The notes: generated by a model not told the origin, from the sequence alone. 64,000 nucleotides of DNA from Feifania hominis (GCF_014384765.1 NZ_JACRSP010000005.1:1-64000); one strand, 5' to 3'. Positions 8,888 to 19,241 are shown, counted from the first letter of the stretch. Translations and numbers: made by a program.

Positions 8888-9589
8888 ATGGACAGACCGG
8901 TGACAACCCTCTTTTTACTGGTGTCGGCCGACGGCAAGATCAGCACCGGCGAGACCGACGACTTTGACTTCGACGCCGACCTGCCGCGCCTGCCGGCGAC
9001 GGCGGCCGGTCTTGCGCAGTACTATGCCCTGGAGCAGAGGACGGATCTCTGGTCGCTGTGCTCAGGGCGGGTGCAGGCGAAGATCGGCGTCAACGAGCGC
9101 CCCCGGCCTGAGAGGCGCACGGCCGTGTCGTTTGCGCTTGTGGACAATGGCCATCTTCGGGAGAGCGGCGTGAAGTGGTTTTGCAGCTACGCCAAAGAGC
9201 TCGCGATTGTGACCGTCAACCCCGACCACCCGGCTCTGTGCATGCGCGAGGAGAATCTGTCGGTATTGCTTCAGGAGCGGCTTGATCTGGGCGCGGCGCT
9301 CCGCTGGCTGCGCAATCAGCACGGCTGCGAGCGGCTCACTGTGCAGACCGGCGGCACGCTCAACGCCCTGCTGCTGCGCGCCGGACTGCTGGACTATGCC
9401 GAGCTGATCGTCGCCCCGCTGTTTGTCGGCGGAAGCAAAACACCCACGGCCATTGACGGCGCGCCGCCCGCGGGGCTTGACGAGCTCGGTATGCTGCGCC
9501 TTGTGGGCTGTGAGGCGCTGGAGCACAGCTATGTGCGGCTGCGCTACCAGATCATGTCGGAGCAGAAAGAAAAAGGACTCCCCGTCTGA
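8888..9589 (+). CDS. RibD C-terminal/dihydrofolate-reductase-fold protein
   Basis: Predicted NADPH-dependent reductase of 233 residues. The N-terminal VTTLFLLVSADGKIST and later LLQERLDLGAALRWLRNQHGCERLTVQTGGTLNALLL... follow the RibD_C (PF01872) layout: cofactor-binding strands, then a Gly-rich turn. There is no deaminase domain, so it is a stand-alone RibD_C homolog like those annotated as dihydrofolate reductase family proteins, not a full RibD. The substrate is unknown. A GGAGACGCGT site precedes the ATG. Confidence 0.82.
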   Translation: MDRPVTTLFLLVSADGKISTGETDDFDFDADLPRLPATAAGLAQYYALEQRTDLWSLCSGRVQAKIGVNERPRPERRTAVSFALVDNGHLRESGVKWFCSYAKELAIVTVNPDHPALCMREENLSVLLQERLDLGAALRWLRNQHGCERLTVQTGGTLNALLLRAGLLDYAELIVAPLFVGGSKTPTAIDGAPPAGLDELGMLRLVGCEALEHSYVRLRYQIMSEQKEKGLPV

Positions 9590-9597
9590 GGGGAGCC
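9571..9597 (-). terminator. Terminator for the leftward membrane-protein gene
   Basis: On the minus strand CTCCCC-TCAGAC-GGGGAG is followed by TCC and then a T-rich run (complement of 9571-9577). It also covers the stop codon of the rightward reductase gene, since the two genes converge here. Confidence 0.6.
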
Positions 9598-9615
9598 CAA
9601 TCGGCTGATTTTCTG

Positions 9616-9939
9616 TCAGGCGCTGCGGCCGGTGGTGTGAGCGGGGGCGGGCCGGCGAGCGGCCGGTGTGAGAACCACCACGTTGCGCTCACGGCGCTCG
9701 CGGCGCACGGAGCGCTTCGCAAGAGCCACCATGACTGTAAAACCGACGACCAGCGCGTAGAGGCCGAGTCCCACCGCAAAGCGCAGCGGCTCGCCCGGGT
9801 CGATGCGCCCGCGCGCGAGCGTGCGCATCACCGGCGGCAGAAAGAGCAGGGTGCCAAGCACCGGCAGTGTATAGTAATAATCGACAAGAAGCCGAAGAGT
9901 ATCGTTTATCAATAGTTTTAAGCCCTGTTTTGCGGTCAT
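9616..9939 (-). CDS. Small membrane protein, unknown function
   Basis: A 107-residue protein with two predicted membrane helices (roughly residues 24-40 and 52-72), a basic RRERRER segment after the second helix, and an Ala/Pro-rich tail. GAGGGAAT lies upstream of the ATG. No family is recognised. It lies between lexA (upstream on the same strand, 40 bases away) and a convergent reductase gene, so it may be co-transcribed with lexA. Confidence 0.65.
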   Translation of the reverse strand: MTAKQGLKLLINDTLRLLVDYYYTLPVLGTLLFLPPVMRTLARGRIDPGEPLRFAVGLGLYALVVGFTVMVALAKRSVRRERRERNVVVLTPAARRPAPAHTTGRSA

Positions 9940-9979
9940 TTGTATTCCCTCACTTGTCAGTCAATTGCAATGTCGTCGG

Positions 9980-10570
9980 TCAGTAGTAGCGAACCGAGGC
10001 GATGACCCGCCCGAGTATCGTGAGACTCTCGACGAGAATCGGCTCGTAGGCGTCGTTTTCGGGCTGCAGGCGAAAGCGGCCGTTTTCGCGGTAGAAGCGC
10101 TTGACCGTGGCCTCGTCCTCGATGAGGGCGACGACGATCTCGCCGTTTCGCGCCTCGGGTGTGCGCTCGACCACCACGAGATCCCCGTCGAGGATGGCGG
10201 CGTTTATCATGCTGTCGCCGCGCACGCGCAGCGCGAACAGCTCGCGCCCGCGCGCCACATCGCTGCTCACCGGGAGAAGCCCCTCGTTTTCCTCCACCGC
10301 GAGGATGGGAAGACCCGCCGTGACCCGGCCGAGAATGGGCACGCCCACGGTCTTGACCGCGTTCGGCAGAGAGATGGCGCGCTTTTTGTTCTCTTCATAT
10401 ATAATAAGACCCTTGTCGGCGAGATTCTTGATGTGGGCGTGTACCGATGAGGCGGCCTTGAGCCCCACCGCCGCGCCGATTTCGCGCAGAGAGGGCGGCA
10501 CGCCGCAGGTCTCAATCTGCTCGCGGATGTAGTCGAGCACCTCGCGCTCTTTTTTGTCGCCGGTTCTCAT
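9980..10570 (-). CDS. lexA: LexA repressor
   Basis: SOS-response repressor of 196 residues that self-cleaves on RecA filaments. The N-terminal winged helix includes PPSLREIGAAVGLKAASSVH. The Ala-Gly cleavage site lies in GRVTAGLP. The catalytic Ser is in RGDSMINAAILDGD and the Lys in EDEATVKRF. ATG 10570 is chosen over longer frames because GGAGGTG lies five bases upstream and known LexA proteins begin here. Two LexA-type boxes surround its own promoter, which indicates autoregulation. Confidence 0.96.
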   Translation of the reverse strand: MRTGDKKEREVLDYIREQIETCGVPPSLREIGAAVGLKAASSVHAHIKNLADKGLIIYEENKKRAISLPNAVKTVGVPILGRVTAGLPILAVEENEGLLPVSSDVARGRELFALRVRGDSMINAAILDGDLVVVERTPEARNGEIVVALIEDEATVKRFYRENGRFRLQPENDAYEPILVESLTILGRVIASVRYY

Positions 10571-10588
10571 GGCACACCTCCAAAACTC

Positions 10589-10650
10589 GAACATTTGTTG
10601 TTTTATGCTGTCAGTATAGCATGCGGTTTGAGAAAAAGCAACATTTGTTC
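10589..10650 (-). promoter_or_regulatory. lexA promoter with two SOS boxes
   Basis: On the minus strand, -35 TTGCTT (complement of 10636-10641) and -10 TATACT (complement of 10613-10618) are 17 bases apart. Two Bacillus-type LexA boxes are present: GAAC-ATTT-GTTG at 10589-10600, downstream of the -10, and CAAC-ATTT-GTTC at 10639-10650, overlapping the -35. Each differs from GAAC-N4-GTTC at one outer base. Confidence 0.85.
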
Positions 10651-10712
10651 TGAATTTTTTCAAAAAAATTGCTTCAAGGGGCCGTCACAGGCCGCCGGAC
10701 GCGCATAAGTGC

Positions 10713-10742
10713 TTGACTTTTGTTTTGCGTTTCGCTTATAAT
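10713..10742 (+). promoter_or_regulatory. rpmH promoter
   Basis: TTGACT (10713-10718) and TATAAT (10737-10742) with 18-base spacing lie about 105 bases before the rpmH ATG. This is a strong sigma-A promoter, as expected for ribosomal protein L34. Confidence 0.8.
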
Positions 10743-10846
10743 ATAGTTTGCCATTAACCTGATGGGGTAAATAGCGGCAAACCGCCGCGCCTGCCTGCCG
10801 GAGGCTTTTCGGTGTTTATCCCATGACAGAGAGAGGGGGGTTTTAA

Positions 10847-10981
10847 ATGCTCAGAACCTATCAGCCCAAAAAGAGACACAGAGCCAAGGAGCACGGCTTC
10901 CGCAAGAGAATGAGAACCAGCAACGGAAGAAAAGTATTGGCCAGAAGAAGAGCCAAGGGAAGAGTCCGACTGACCCACTAA
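10847..10981 (+). CDS. rpmH: 50S ribosomal protein L34
   Basis: A 44-residue, very basic protein beginning MLRTYQPKKRHRAKEHGFRK and ending RVRLTH, the full length and sequence pattern of L34. An AGAGGGGGG ribosome site precedes the ATG. It is followed by a terminator and then rnpA, the standard order next to the Firmicutes replication origin. Here lexA and not dnaA lies on its other side. Confidence 0.98.
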   Translation: MLRTYQPKKRHRAKEHGFRKRMRTSNGRKVLARRRAKGRVRLTH

Positions 10982-10987
10982 ACCATG

Positions 10988-11020
10988 AAGGCCACAAAAC
11001 AGTTTGTGGCCTTTTTGTTT
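10988..11020 (+). terminator. Terminator between rpmH and rnpA
   Basis: AAGGCCACAAA (10988-10998) pairs perfectly with 11003-11013 around a four-base loop, followed by TTTGTTT. It probably lets L34 be made in excess of RnpA; some read-through must supply the rest of the block. Confidence 0.85.
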
Positions 11021-11133
11021 ATAGTGAGCGAAGCGAACTTCATGAAATACAACCTCTTCGGGAGGGAGCGCCCTTTGCGACCGACCATTTGGATTGTCGC
11101 TGTTTTATCTTCTTTTGCGCTCATGGAGTAACT

Positions 11134-11490
11134 ATGACGAGAACAACCGCCCTCACCGAGAACCGCGAGTTCAAGCGCGCCTACGCCAGGGGCAAGACCA
11201 GGGCGGGCAAGTATCTCGCGGTCTACTGCTTTCGCAACCGGCGAAACGCCGGTGTCAACCGCTATGGACTGACTGTGAGCAAAAAGGTCGGCAACGCCGT
11301 GCAGCGCAACCGGGCCAAGAGGCTGCTGCGCGAGTCGCTGCGGCTGCTCGAGCCGCGCATGAAGACCGGCTACGACCTTGTGCTCGTGGCGCGAACGCGC
11401 ATTCTCGGCGCCCGGTGCCAGCAGGTACAGTCCGCCATGGAGGAGATCTTCACCGAATTTGGCCTGATCGAGGGGCCGCGCCATGATTAA
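11134..11490 (+). CDS. rnpA: Ribonuclease P protein component
   Basis: Protein cofactor of RNase P, which matures tRNA 5' ends; 118 residues. It has the family pattern: LTENREFKRAYARGK at the N-terminus, then the RNR-type motif KVGNAVQRNRAKRLLRES. ATG 11134 is preceded by GGAG. The yidD ATG lies within its last codons (8-base overlap), so the two are translationally coupled. Confidence 0.95.
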   Translation: MTRTTALTENREFKRAYARGKTRAGKYLAVYCFRNRRNAGVNRYGLTVSKKVGNAVQRNRAKRLLRESLRLLEPRMKTGYDLVLVARTRILGARCQQVQSAMEEIFTEFGLIEGPRHD

Positions 11491-11695
11491 GAGGTTTCTC
11501 ATCGCACTCATCCGAGGATATCGAAAGTACATCTCGCCGTATAAGAGGCCGTGCTGCCGGTTTACTCCGACCTGCTCGCAGTATGCGCTCGAGGCCATCG
11601 GCCGGTATGGAGCGCTCAGGGGCAGCTGGCTCGCCCTGCGGCGGATTTTAAAGTGCCACCCCTTTCACCGGGGCGGCTATGACCCGGTTCCCTAA
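11483..11695 (+). CDS. yidD: Membrane protein insertion efficiency factor YidD
   Basis: Small 70-residue membrane-associated protein that assists YidC. The conserved core YKRPCCRFTPTCSQYALEAI and the C-terminal CHPFHRGGYDPVP motif are both present. It overlaps rnpA by eight bases and precedes yidC by 21 bases, the usual order. Confidence 0.96.
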   Translation: MIKRFLIALIRGYRKYISPYKRPCCRFTPTCSQYALEAIGRYGALRGSWLALRRILKCHPFHRGGYDPVP

Positions 11696-11716
11696 ATTGC
11701 ATGTTGGAGGAAGACA

Positions 11717-12760
11717 ATGGGACAAATCTTTGACGTCATACTCAACCAGCCGCTCGGTTGGGTGATCAAGTTCTGCTACGACCTGGTCAACAACTACGGT
11801 CTGGCGATCATTCTGTTCACGATCCTTGTCAAGTTGATTCTCTTCCCGCTCGGCATCAAGCAGCAGAAGGGCTCCATCGCCATGCTGCGCATGAAGCCGA
11901 AGGAGGAGGCCATCCGCAAAAAGTACGCCAAGGACAAGGAGAAGCTCAACCAGGCGCTCATGGAGCTCTACCAGGACGAGGGCTACAGCCCCATGGCCGG
12001 CTGTCTGCCGCTGCTGATTCAGTTCCCGATCATCTTTTCGCTGTATAAGATCATCAACGAGCCGCTGACCTACATTCTGAATCTGTCGCAGGACACCATC
12101 CGCGCCATTGACGCGGCGCTGAACCTCGGCATGATCGACAAGCCCGGCTATATCCAGATTCCGATCGCCGAGGCCATGTACCACAACGCCGATAAGATCG
12201 CCCATCTTCTGCCCGAGGGCGTCAAACCCATCGACTTCAACTTTTTCGGCATCAACCTCGCCGAGACGCCGAGCTTTACCAAAATTTCGCTTCTGTGGCT
12301 CATCCCGATTCTCGCGGGCGTGATGGCCTGGGTGTCGGGCTGGTACATGCAGAAGATGAACCCCGCTCCGCAGCAGGCCAACATGAAGACCATGAACCTT
12401 GTCATGCCCATCATGTCGCTGATTTTCTGCTTTCAGATGCCCGCGGGCGTCGGCCTGTACTGGTCGATGTCGAGCGTGATGAGCATGGTGCAGAGCTGGG
12501 GCCTGAATCTCATCTACAACCCCAAAAAGATCATCGCCCAGATGGAGGAAGAGGAGCGCCAGAAAGAGGAGATCCGCAAGAAGAAGAAAGCGCTCATGCA
12601 GCAGAAGCTCGCGCTCGAGCGCGCCGAGGCGGAAGAGGCCGCAAAGAAAAAGCACAGCGGCGCGCGCAAATACAACAACCAGAAAAAGCAGGACCAGAAC
12701 GAACCGCAGGTCCCGCAGGACGGCGCCGCTGACGACGGCGACGGACAGGGGGAGGAATAA
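11717..12760 (+). CDS. yidC: Membrane protein insertase YidC (short Firmicutes type)
   Basis: Inserts proteins into the cytoplasmic membrane; 347 residues with the Oxa1-type five-helix core and no large extracellular P1 domain. The helix-rich core includes KQQKGSIAMLRMKPK and QDEGYSPMAGCLPLLIQFPI. A long charged C-terminal tail rich in Lys, Glu and Gln (about residues 275-347) probably binds ribosomes. No lipobox is seen at the N-terminus, unlike Bacillus SpoIIIJ. TTGGAGGAAG is the ribosome site. jag follows four bases later. Confidence 0.94.
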   Translation: MGQIFDVILNQPLGWVIKFCYDLVNNYGLAIILFTILVKLILFPLGIKQQKGSIAMLRMKPKEEAIRKKYAKDKEKLNQALMELYQDEGYSPMAGCLPLLIQFPIIFSLYKIINEPLTYILNLSQDTIRAIDAALNLGMIDKPGYIQIPIAEAMYHNADKIAHLLPEGVKPIDFNFFGINLAETPSFTKISLLWLIPILAGVMAWVSGWYMQKMNPAPQQANMKTMNLVMPIMSLIFCFQMPAGVGLYWSMSSVMSMVQSWGLNLIYNPKKIIAQMEEEERQKEEIRKKKKALMQQKLALERAEAEEAAKKKHSGARKYNNQKKQDQNEPQVPQDGAADDGDGQGEE

Positions 12761-12763
12761 CCA

Positions 12764-13492
12764 GTGAGAAACGAGTACATTGCGACAGGCAAGACCATTG
12801 ACGACGCCATCAACGCCGGGTGCGCCGCGCTCGGCGTGGACCGCGACGATCTGAATGTGGAAATCGAGGTGCTCGAGACGCCGACGAGATCCTTTCTCGG
12901 GCTTCGCACCACCGACGCCAAGGTCAAGGTGACGGTCGTCACCGAGGACGAGCCCGAGCCGGCCGACAACGACCCCTCGGACAAGGCGGGCAACTTCCTC
13001 GCGCAGCTCTTTCGCGTGATGGAGATGGACGTGAGCATCGAGACCGAATTCATTGAGAACGACGAGAGCGCAAACGAGCTCGCCATCGAGCTTGTGGGCA
13101 AGGACATGGGCATCGTCATCGGCCGGCGCGGCGACACGCTCGACGCGCTTCAGTATCTGACGAGCCTTGTGGTCAACCGCGGCGAGGAGGACTATGTCAA
13201 GGTCACGGTTGACACCGAGAACTACCGCCGCAAGCGAGAGGAGACGCTGCAGCGTCTCGCGAAGAAGATCGCCGGCAAGGTGGTCAAGTACCGGCGCAAC
13301 ATGACGCTCGAGCCCATGAATCCGTTTGAGCGGCGCATCATCCACTCGACGCTTCAGGACTTCGAGGGCGTGCGCACCGGGTCGGTCGGCGTCGAGCCGA
13401 ACCGCAAGGTGGTCATCTACTACGAGGGCCCCGGCGGCGTGCAGGACGAGCGCCCCATGAGCGGCGCGTCCCGCAGAGGCCGCAGAAGATAA
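12764..13492 (+). CDS. jag: RNA-binding protein Jag/KhpB
   Basis: A 242-residue RNA-binding protein with three domains: Jag_N (about 1-55, ending in RSFLGLRTTDAKVKV), a type-II KH domain (about 85-160, with VGKDMGIVIGRRGDTLDALQ) and an R3H domain (MNPFERRIIHSTLQ...). Its partner KhpA is not in the window. The start is GTG 12764. It is always linked to yidC in Firmicutes and has been tied to cell-envelope control. Confidence 0.94.
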   Translation: MRNEYIATGKTIDDAINAGCAALGVDRDDLNVEIEVLETPTRSFLGLRTTDAKVKVTVVTEDEPEPADNDPSDKAGNFLAQLFRVMEMDVSIETEFIENDESANELAIELVGKDMGIVIGRRGDTLDALQYLTSLVVNRGEEDYVKVTVDTENYRRKREETLQRLAKKIAGKVVKYRRNMTLEPMNPFERRIIHSTLQDFEGVRTGSVGVEPNRKVVIYYEGPGGVQDERPMSGASRRGRRR

Positions 13493-13505
13493 AAATCAGA
13501 CAGAA

Positions 13506-13531
13506 GGGCGGGCGCCAGCCCGCCCTTTTTT
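13506..13531 (+). terminator. Terminator after jag
   Basis: GGGCGGGC (13506-13513), loop GCCA, GCCCGCCC (13518-13525), then TTTTTT. It splits the block into rnpA-jag and mnmE onward. Confidence 0.85.
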
Positions 13532-13551
13532 GAAAGAGGGGGAACGAATCC

Positions 13552-14907
13552 GTGAGCACCATTGCGGCCATTTCGACCGGCTATCAGACGGCGGCCATCG
13601 CCGTGGTGCGCGTCAGCGGCGAGGGCACAAGGGCGCTTCTCGGGCAGGTTCTTCGCCGGGCGGACGGCGCGCCCTTTTCCACCTGGCCGCCCCGCCGCGC
13701 CCGCCTTGCGCGGCTGGTCGACGGCGGCCGGCCCGTCGACGACGTGGTCTGCACCCTCTTCGAGGGCCCCGCCTCCTACACGGGGGAGGATATGGCTGAG
13801 ATCAGCTGCCACGGGGGTCTTGTGGTGGTGGGCGAGGTGCTCGACTGCCTGCTGCGCCACGGGGCGAGCCCGGCGGCGCCGGGGGAATTCACCAAGCGCG
13901 CCTTTTTAAACGGCCGGCTCGACCTTGCGCAGAGCGAGGCGGTGATGGACCTCATCGGCGCGAAGAGCCGCCGTGCGGCGGAGCTTGCGCTCACCCAGGT
14001 GGGCGGCGCTCTGTCGGGTGAAATCGAGGCGCTGCGCCGCGAACTTGTGGATCTCGACGCCGAGATCATGGTCGGTATCGACTACGCCCACGAGGGCATG
14101 GAGCCGGCCGACGCCGGCGTCGTCTCGGCGGCCGTCGAAAGGCTTCGCGCGCACACGGCGCGGCTTCTGAGAAGCTACGCCTACGGCCGCGCCGTGGCCG
14201 AGGGCATTCCGACCGCGATTGTGGGGCGGCCGAACGTGGGCAAGTCCTCGCTGATGAACGCCCTCTCCGGGTGCGAGCGCAGCATCGTCACCGAGGTCGC
14301 GGGCACCACCCGCGACGTGCTCGACGAGACGGTGCGCCTGGGCGATTTGCTGCTGCGCCTCTACGATACGGCGGGCATCCGCGAGACCGACGACGCGGTC
14401 GAGCGCATTGGCGTCGAGCGCGCGCGGCGCGCGCTTGAGGGCGCGGAGCTCGTGCTCGCGGTCTTTGACCGGGGCGAGCCGCTCGCGGCGGACGACCGCA
14501 CCGTGCTCGAGCTGAGCCGGGGCCGCGCGCGCATTGTGGTGCTCAACAAATCCGACCGGCCGCCGGTGCTCTCGGCCGCGGACTTTCCCGGCGATACGGT
14601 CGTGTGCCTCTCAGCGGCGACAGGCGAGGGGATCTCACAGCTCGAGCAGGCCGTGCAGGCGCAGCTTCTCTGTGACCCGCCCGACGCGGGCGAGGCGGTG
14701 CTCACGAGCGCGCGCCACCGCGAGGCGCTGCGCCGGGCGGACGAGCGGCTCGCGGCGGCGTACGACGCCCTCGCGCAGGGCATGCCGCCGGATGTGGCGG
14801 AGATCGACATCCGCGAGGCCATCGAGGCGCTCGGGGAGATTCTCGGGCGCACCGCGAGCGAGGACGTCATCGGGCGCATCTTTGAGAGGTTTTGCGTGGG
14901 GAAATAG
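13552..14907 (+). CDS. mnmE: tRNA modification GTPase MnmE
   Basis: GTPase that with MnmG makes the cmnm5 modification on wobble uridines; 451 residues. The N-terminal tetrahydrofolate-binding domain is about 1-118. The helical domain encloses a G domain with Walker A GRPNVGKSS near residues 224-232, EVAGTTRDV and DTAGIRETDD, and NKSD. The C-terminal FCVGK motif carries the catalytic Cys. The start is GTG 13552, after a GAGGGGGA site. MnmG lies 370 bases downstream. Confidence 0.96.
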   Translation: MSTIAAISTGYQTAAIAVVRVSGEGTRALLGQVLRRADGAPFSTWPPRRARLARLVDGGRPVDDVVCTLFEGPASYTGEDMAEISCHGGLVVVGEVLDCLLRHGASPAAPGEFTKRAFLNGRLDLAQSEAVMDLIGAKSRRAAELALTQVGGALSGEIEALRRELVDLDAEIMVGIDYAHEGMEPADAGVVSAAVERLRAHTARLLRSYAYGRAVAEGIPTAIVGRPNVGKSSLMNALSGCERSIVTEVAGTTRDVLDETVRLGDLLLRLYDTAGIRETDDAVERIGVERARRALEGAELVLAVFDRGEPLAADDRTVLELSRGRARIVVLNKSDRPPVLSAADFPGDTVVCLSAATGEGISQLEQAVQAQLLCDPPDAGEAVLTSARHREALRRADERLAAAYDALAQGMPPDVAEIDIREAIEALGEILGRTASEDVIGRIFERFCVGK

Positions 14908-14910
14908 GCC

Positions 14911-14983
14911 TGGGAGGGGGATTTCGCATCCCCCTCCCAACCACCCCCAGGCAAAAGCCCCCGCTCACACCGCGGGGACTTTT
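14911..14983 (+). terminator. Two successive hairpins after mnmE
   Basis: The first is a 12-bp perfect stem (14911-14922 with 14928-14939, loop TTCGC). The second pairs AAAAG and CCCCGC with GCGGGG and CTTTT (14953-14983) and ends in T residues, so it is the likelier terminator. Confidence 0.7.
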
Positions 14984-15279
14984 GAGAGGAGTCGTTTGTC
15001 GAAATGAATTCGCCAAACGACGGGATTGGATTACGAAGGGGGCAGGCCCCCTTCGAGCTGCCCCCGGGAAGAGGAATCGCTTGGCGCTTCGCGCCTCGCG
15101 ATGATTTAGGGAAGCTTGTGAAGACGCAACTGCGGCACCATGGGGGGTGACGAAATTGTGAAGAACTCGTCTCGTGCTTCGCGCCTCGCGATAATGAATA
15201 AGGCTTGCGTGGGCGAAGTGCATATTCAAATAAAGGGGTTCCGCGAAAACGGCAGTTTTCGTGGAAAATAAAACAGATT
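14984..15279. repeat. Gene-free spacer with a 17-bp direct repeat
   Basis: No gene is seen between mnmE and mnmG. A 17-base sequence (GCTTCGCGCCTCGCGAT) occurs at 15086-15102 and again, identical, at 15176-15192. A short GGGGGC-AGGCCCCC hairpin lies near 15040. This spacer breaks the usual tight mnmE-mnmG linkage and looks like accumulated small repeats. Confidence 0.5.
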
Positions 15280-17171
<1,892 letters not shown>

Positions 17172-17175
<4 letters not shown>

Positions 17176-17888
17176 CACCACAGGAACTTCTGAAACAGGG
17201 TCTTGACGGCTTTGGCATCGAGGCGGACGAGGAACAGCTCGCGGGCCTCTGGACCATTGCCGAGCGGCTCATCGAAAAGAACCGGGTGATGAATCTCACC
17301 GCCATCACCGAGCCCGCCGAGGTGGTGGAAAAGCATCTGCTCGACAGCGCCAGTCTGCTCGGCGAGGGTCTCATCGGGCCGCAGATGCGGGTGATCGACG
17401 TGGGCTGCGGTGCGGGCTTTCCGGGGCTGCCGCTCGCCGTGCTTCGCCCGGAGAGCTTCTTTGTGCTGCTCGACGCCACCCGAAAGAAGCTCCACCACAT
17501 CGACGAGGTCGCCGGGGAGCTGCGTCTTTTCAACCTTGAGACCATCCACGCGCGCGCCGAAGAGCTCGGCGCAAACCCCTCTTTTCGCGAGCAGTACGAT
17601 GTGGCGACGGCCCGCGCAGTCGCGGCCCTGCCCAAGCTCTGTGAGCTCTGTCTGCCCTTTGTCAGGGTGGGCGGCATGTTCCTCGCCATGAAAGGCGCAG
17701 GAGCCGCCGACGAGGTCAAAGACGCCGCAAACGCCATCCAAACGCTCGGCGGCGAGCTCGAAGAGATCAAACAGATCGCTATAAAAGGCTCTGATTTAAC
17801 TCACTGTATTATCGTGATCCGAAAAAAATCGCGCACTCCGCAAAAATACCCCCGAATCGGCGCTCAAATGGCGAAAAATCCCCTGTGA
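17172..17888 (+). CDS. rsmG: 16S rRNA (guanine-527 N7) methyltransferase RsmG
   Basis: Methylates G527 of 16S rRNA with S-adenosylmethionine; 238 residues. The cofactor site is VIDVGCGAGFPGLPLAVLRP, and MNLTAITEPAEVVEKHLLDS is the family N-terminal motif. The start is GTG 17172, in a GTGA overlap with mnmG. The last codons (KSRTPQKYPRIGAQMAKNPL) run into the terminator, and the stop codon forms part of the hairpin loop. Confidence 0.95.
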
Positions 17889-17904
17889 AACAGGGGATTT
17901 TTTT
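17874..17904 (+). terminator. Terminator overlapping the end of rsmG
   Basis: AAAAATCCCCTG (17874-17885), loop TGAAA containing the rsmG stop codon, then CAGGGGATTTTTTT (17891-17904): a perfect 12-bp stem with a seven-T tail. Confidence 0.9.
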
Positions 17905-17997
17905 GTTTGCCGTCGAAAGACGCGACCAAAAGGGGTGGCAATATCTGGAAATGTCTGGTAAAATAAAACCAGTGAATCCGGAAAGGGGACATGCCAC

Positions 17998-18786
17998 ATG
18001 CTGGAGTTTTTACGCCGCGACGCCGCGCGGGTGAGAAATCTGCCGATCGAGCGCATCCGCACGAATCCGTACCAGCCCCGGCGCCACTTCAACAAGCGCG
18101 ACCTCGCGGAGCTCTCGGAGAGCATCGCCCAGTACGGCGTGCTCCAGCCGCTGCTGGTGCGCCCGGCCGAGGGCGGGGACTATGAACTCATCAGCGGTGA
18201 GCGCAGGCTACGGGCCTCGGCGCTCGCGGGGCTGCGCGAGGTGCCCTGCATTCTGCACGAGGTGGAGGACGACCTGTCGAGCATCTACGCCATCATTGAG
18301 AACATCCAGCGCGCCGATCTCAACTTCTTCGAGGAGGCGGCGGCCATTGAAAAGCTCATCACGACCTTTGGCCTGACCCAGGAGCAGGCCGCGCGCCGCC
18401 TGTCAAAGTCACAGTCGGCCGTGGCGAATAAGCTGAGGCTTCTGCGCCTCGACCCCGAGGTGAAAGAGACCATCCTGCTGCACGGGCTGACCGAGCGCCA
18501 TGCGCGCGCGCTGCTTCGGCTGGGCGACCCCGATCTGCAAAAGCGCGCGCTGCTCAAGGTCTGCGATCAGGGGCTCAACGTCAGCGAGACCGAGGCCCTC
18601 TGCGAGAGTCTTCTCAACCCGCCTGCGCAGCCGAAAAAGGTCGTGCTCATCAAGGATGTGCGCATCTTTCTCAACACCATCAACCACGCGCTCAAGGTCA
18701 TGAAACAGTCGGGCATCGCCGCGCGCAGCGACCGCACCGAGACCGCCGAGTACATCGAATACAGCATTCGCATCCCAAAGGGATGA
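17998..18786 (+). CDS. noc: Nucleoid occlusion protein Noc (ParB family)
   Basis: DNA-binding, CTP-binding ParB-family protein of 262 residues. The ParB N-domain has the CTP-pocket motif GERRLRAS near residues 66-73 and the ENIQRADLNFFEEA motif. A helix-turn-helix follows (GLTQEQAARRLSKSQSAVANKLRLL). Its position straight after rsmG is typical of Noc in Firmicutes, which keeps the division septum off the nucleoid, although a Spo0J/ParB role cannot be excluded without seeing parA and the other paralog. ATG 17998 follows GAAAGGGGA. Confidence 0.85.
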   Translation: MLEFLRRDAARVRNLPIERIRTNPYQPRRHFNKRDLAELSESIAQYGVLQPLLVRPAEGGDYELISGERRLRASALAGLREVPCILHEVEDDLSSIYAIIENIQRADLNFFEEAAAIEKLITTFGLTQEQAARRLSKSQSAVANKLRLLRLDPEVKETILLHGLTERHARALLRLGDPDLQKRALLKVCDQGLNVSETEALCESLLNPPAQPKKVVLIKDVRIFLNTINHALKVMKQSGIAARSDRTETAEYIEYSIRIPKG

Positions 18787-18814
18787 CCACACCACCCTCT
18801 TTTTCTCATACGCC

Positions 18815-18840
18815 GGGGGCCCGTCGAAAGACGGGCCCCC
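18815..18840 (+). terminator. Strong hairpin between convergent genes
   Basis: GGGGGCCCGTC (18815-18825), tetraloop GAAA, GACGGGCCCCC (18830-18840): a perfect 11-bp stem. There is no T-run directly after it on the plus strand, so it may act as a general barrier between noc and the converging gene. Confidence 0.65.
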
Positions 18841-18848
18841 GGACTTTG

Positions 18849-19241
18849 TCATACGGGCGGCCGATTCGCGGCGCGCAGGCCGGGCGGGATGACCACGGGA
18901 GAGGGGCCGCCCGGCTCGACGACAACGCCGAGCTCTTTCATGGGCAGACTGTCGAGCAGGGAGAGCAGCCCCGCGAGCGTGCCCTGTATCACGACAAAGC
19001 CCAGGCGCTCGAGCATGGTGAAAAAATCCCGGCAGCTCCCGGCCGTGAGAAAAGCCGGCTGGTATATGCCGGGGAGCCCGCTGCGGCTGAGCAGATAGAG
19101 CTTTTTCTCCCCCGCGCGGTTTTCCCCCGCAGGCGTCGAATAGTAGAGCGGCGTGTCAGCCATCTCATGGACAAAGCGTGCGGCGTCCCACTCGCCGCTC
19201 TGCAGCAGCGCTTTCGCCTCGGCCCAGGAAATATCGCTCAT
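18849..19241 (-). CDS. SseB-like small protein, function unknown
   Basis: A 130-residue soluble protein. The middle and end (ERLGFVVIQGTLAGLLSLLD... then LGVVVEPGGPSPVVIPPGL) resemble SseB N-terminal-domain proteins, which have a similar hydrophobic strand and a late NPxSP-like motif. This match is from memory and weak. GGAGGTGGC precedes the ATG. It is convergent with noc and stands alone. Confidence 0.55.
   Translation of the reverse strand: MSDISWAEAKALLQSGEWDAARFVHEMADTPLYYSTPAGENRAGEKKLYLLSRSGLPGIYQPAFLTAGSCRDFFTMLERLGFVVIQGTLAGLLSLLDSLPMKELGVVVEPGGPSPVVIPPGLRAANRPPV

Noticed and set aside
10571..10846. Replication origin between lexA and rpmH
   Set aside because: Only one poor DnaA-box-like sequence (near TTATCCCAT) is visible, and dnaA is not adjacent.
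11648..13345. 565-residue open frame on the minus strand
   Set aside because: It is antisense to yidC and jag, which are certain genes; its composition is that of a GC-rich shadow frame.
17998..18786. Assignment as chromosomal ParB/Spo0J
   Set aside because: The position directly after rsmG with no parA favours Noc; the ParB alternative is kept only as a note.
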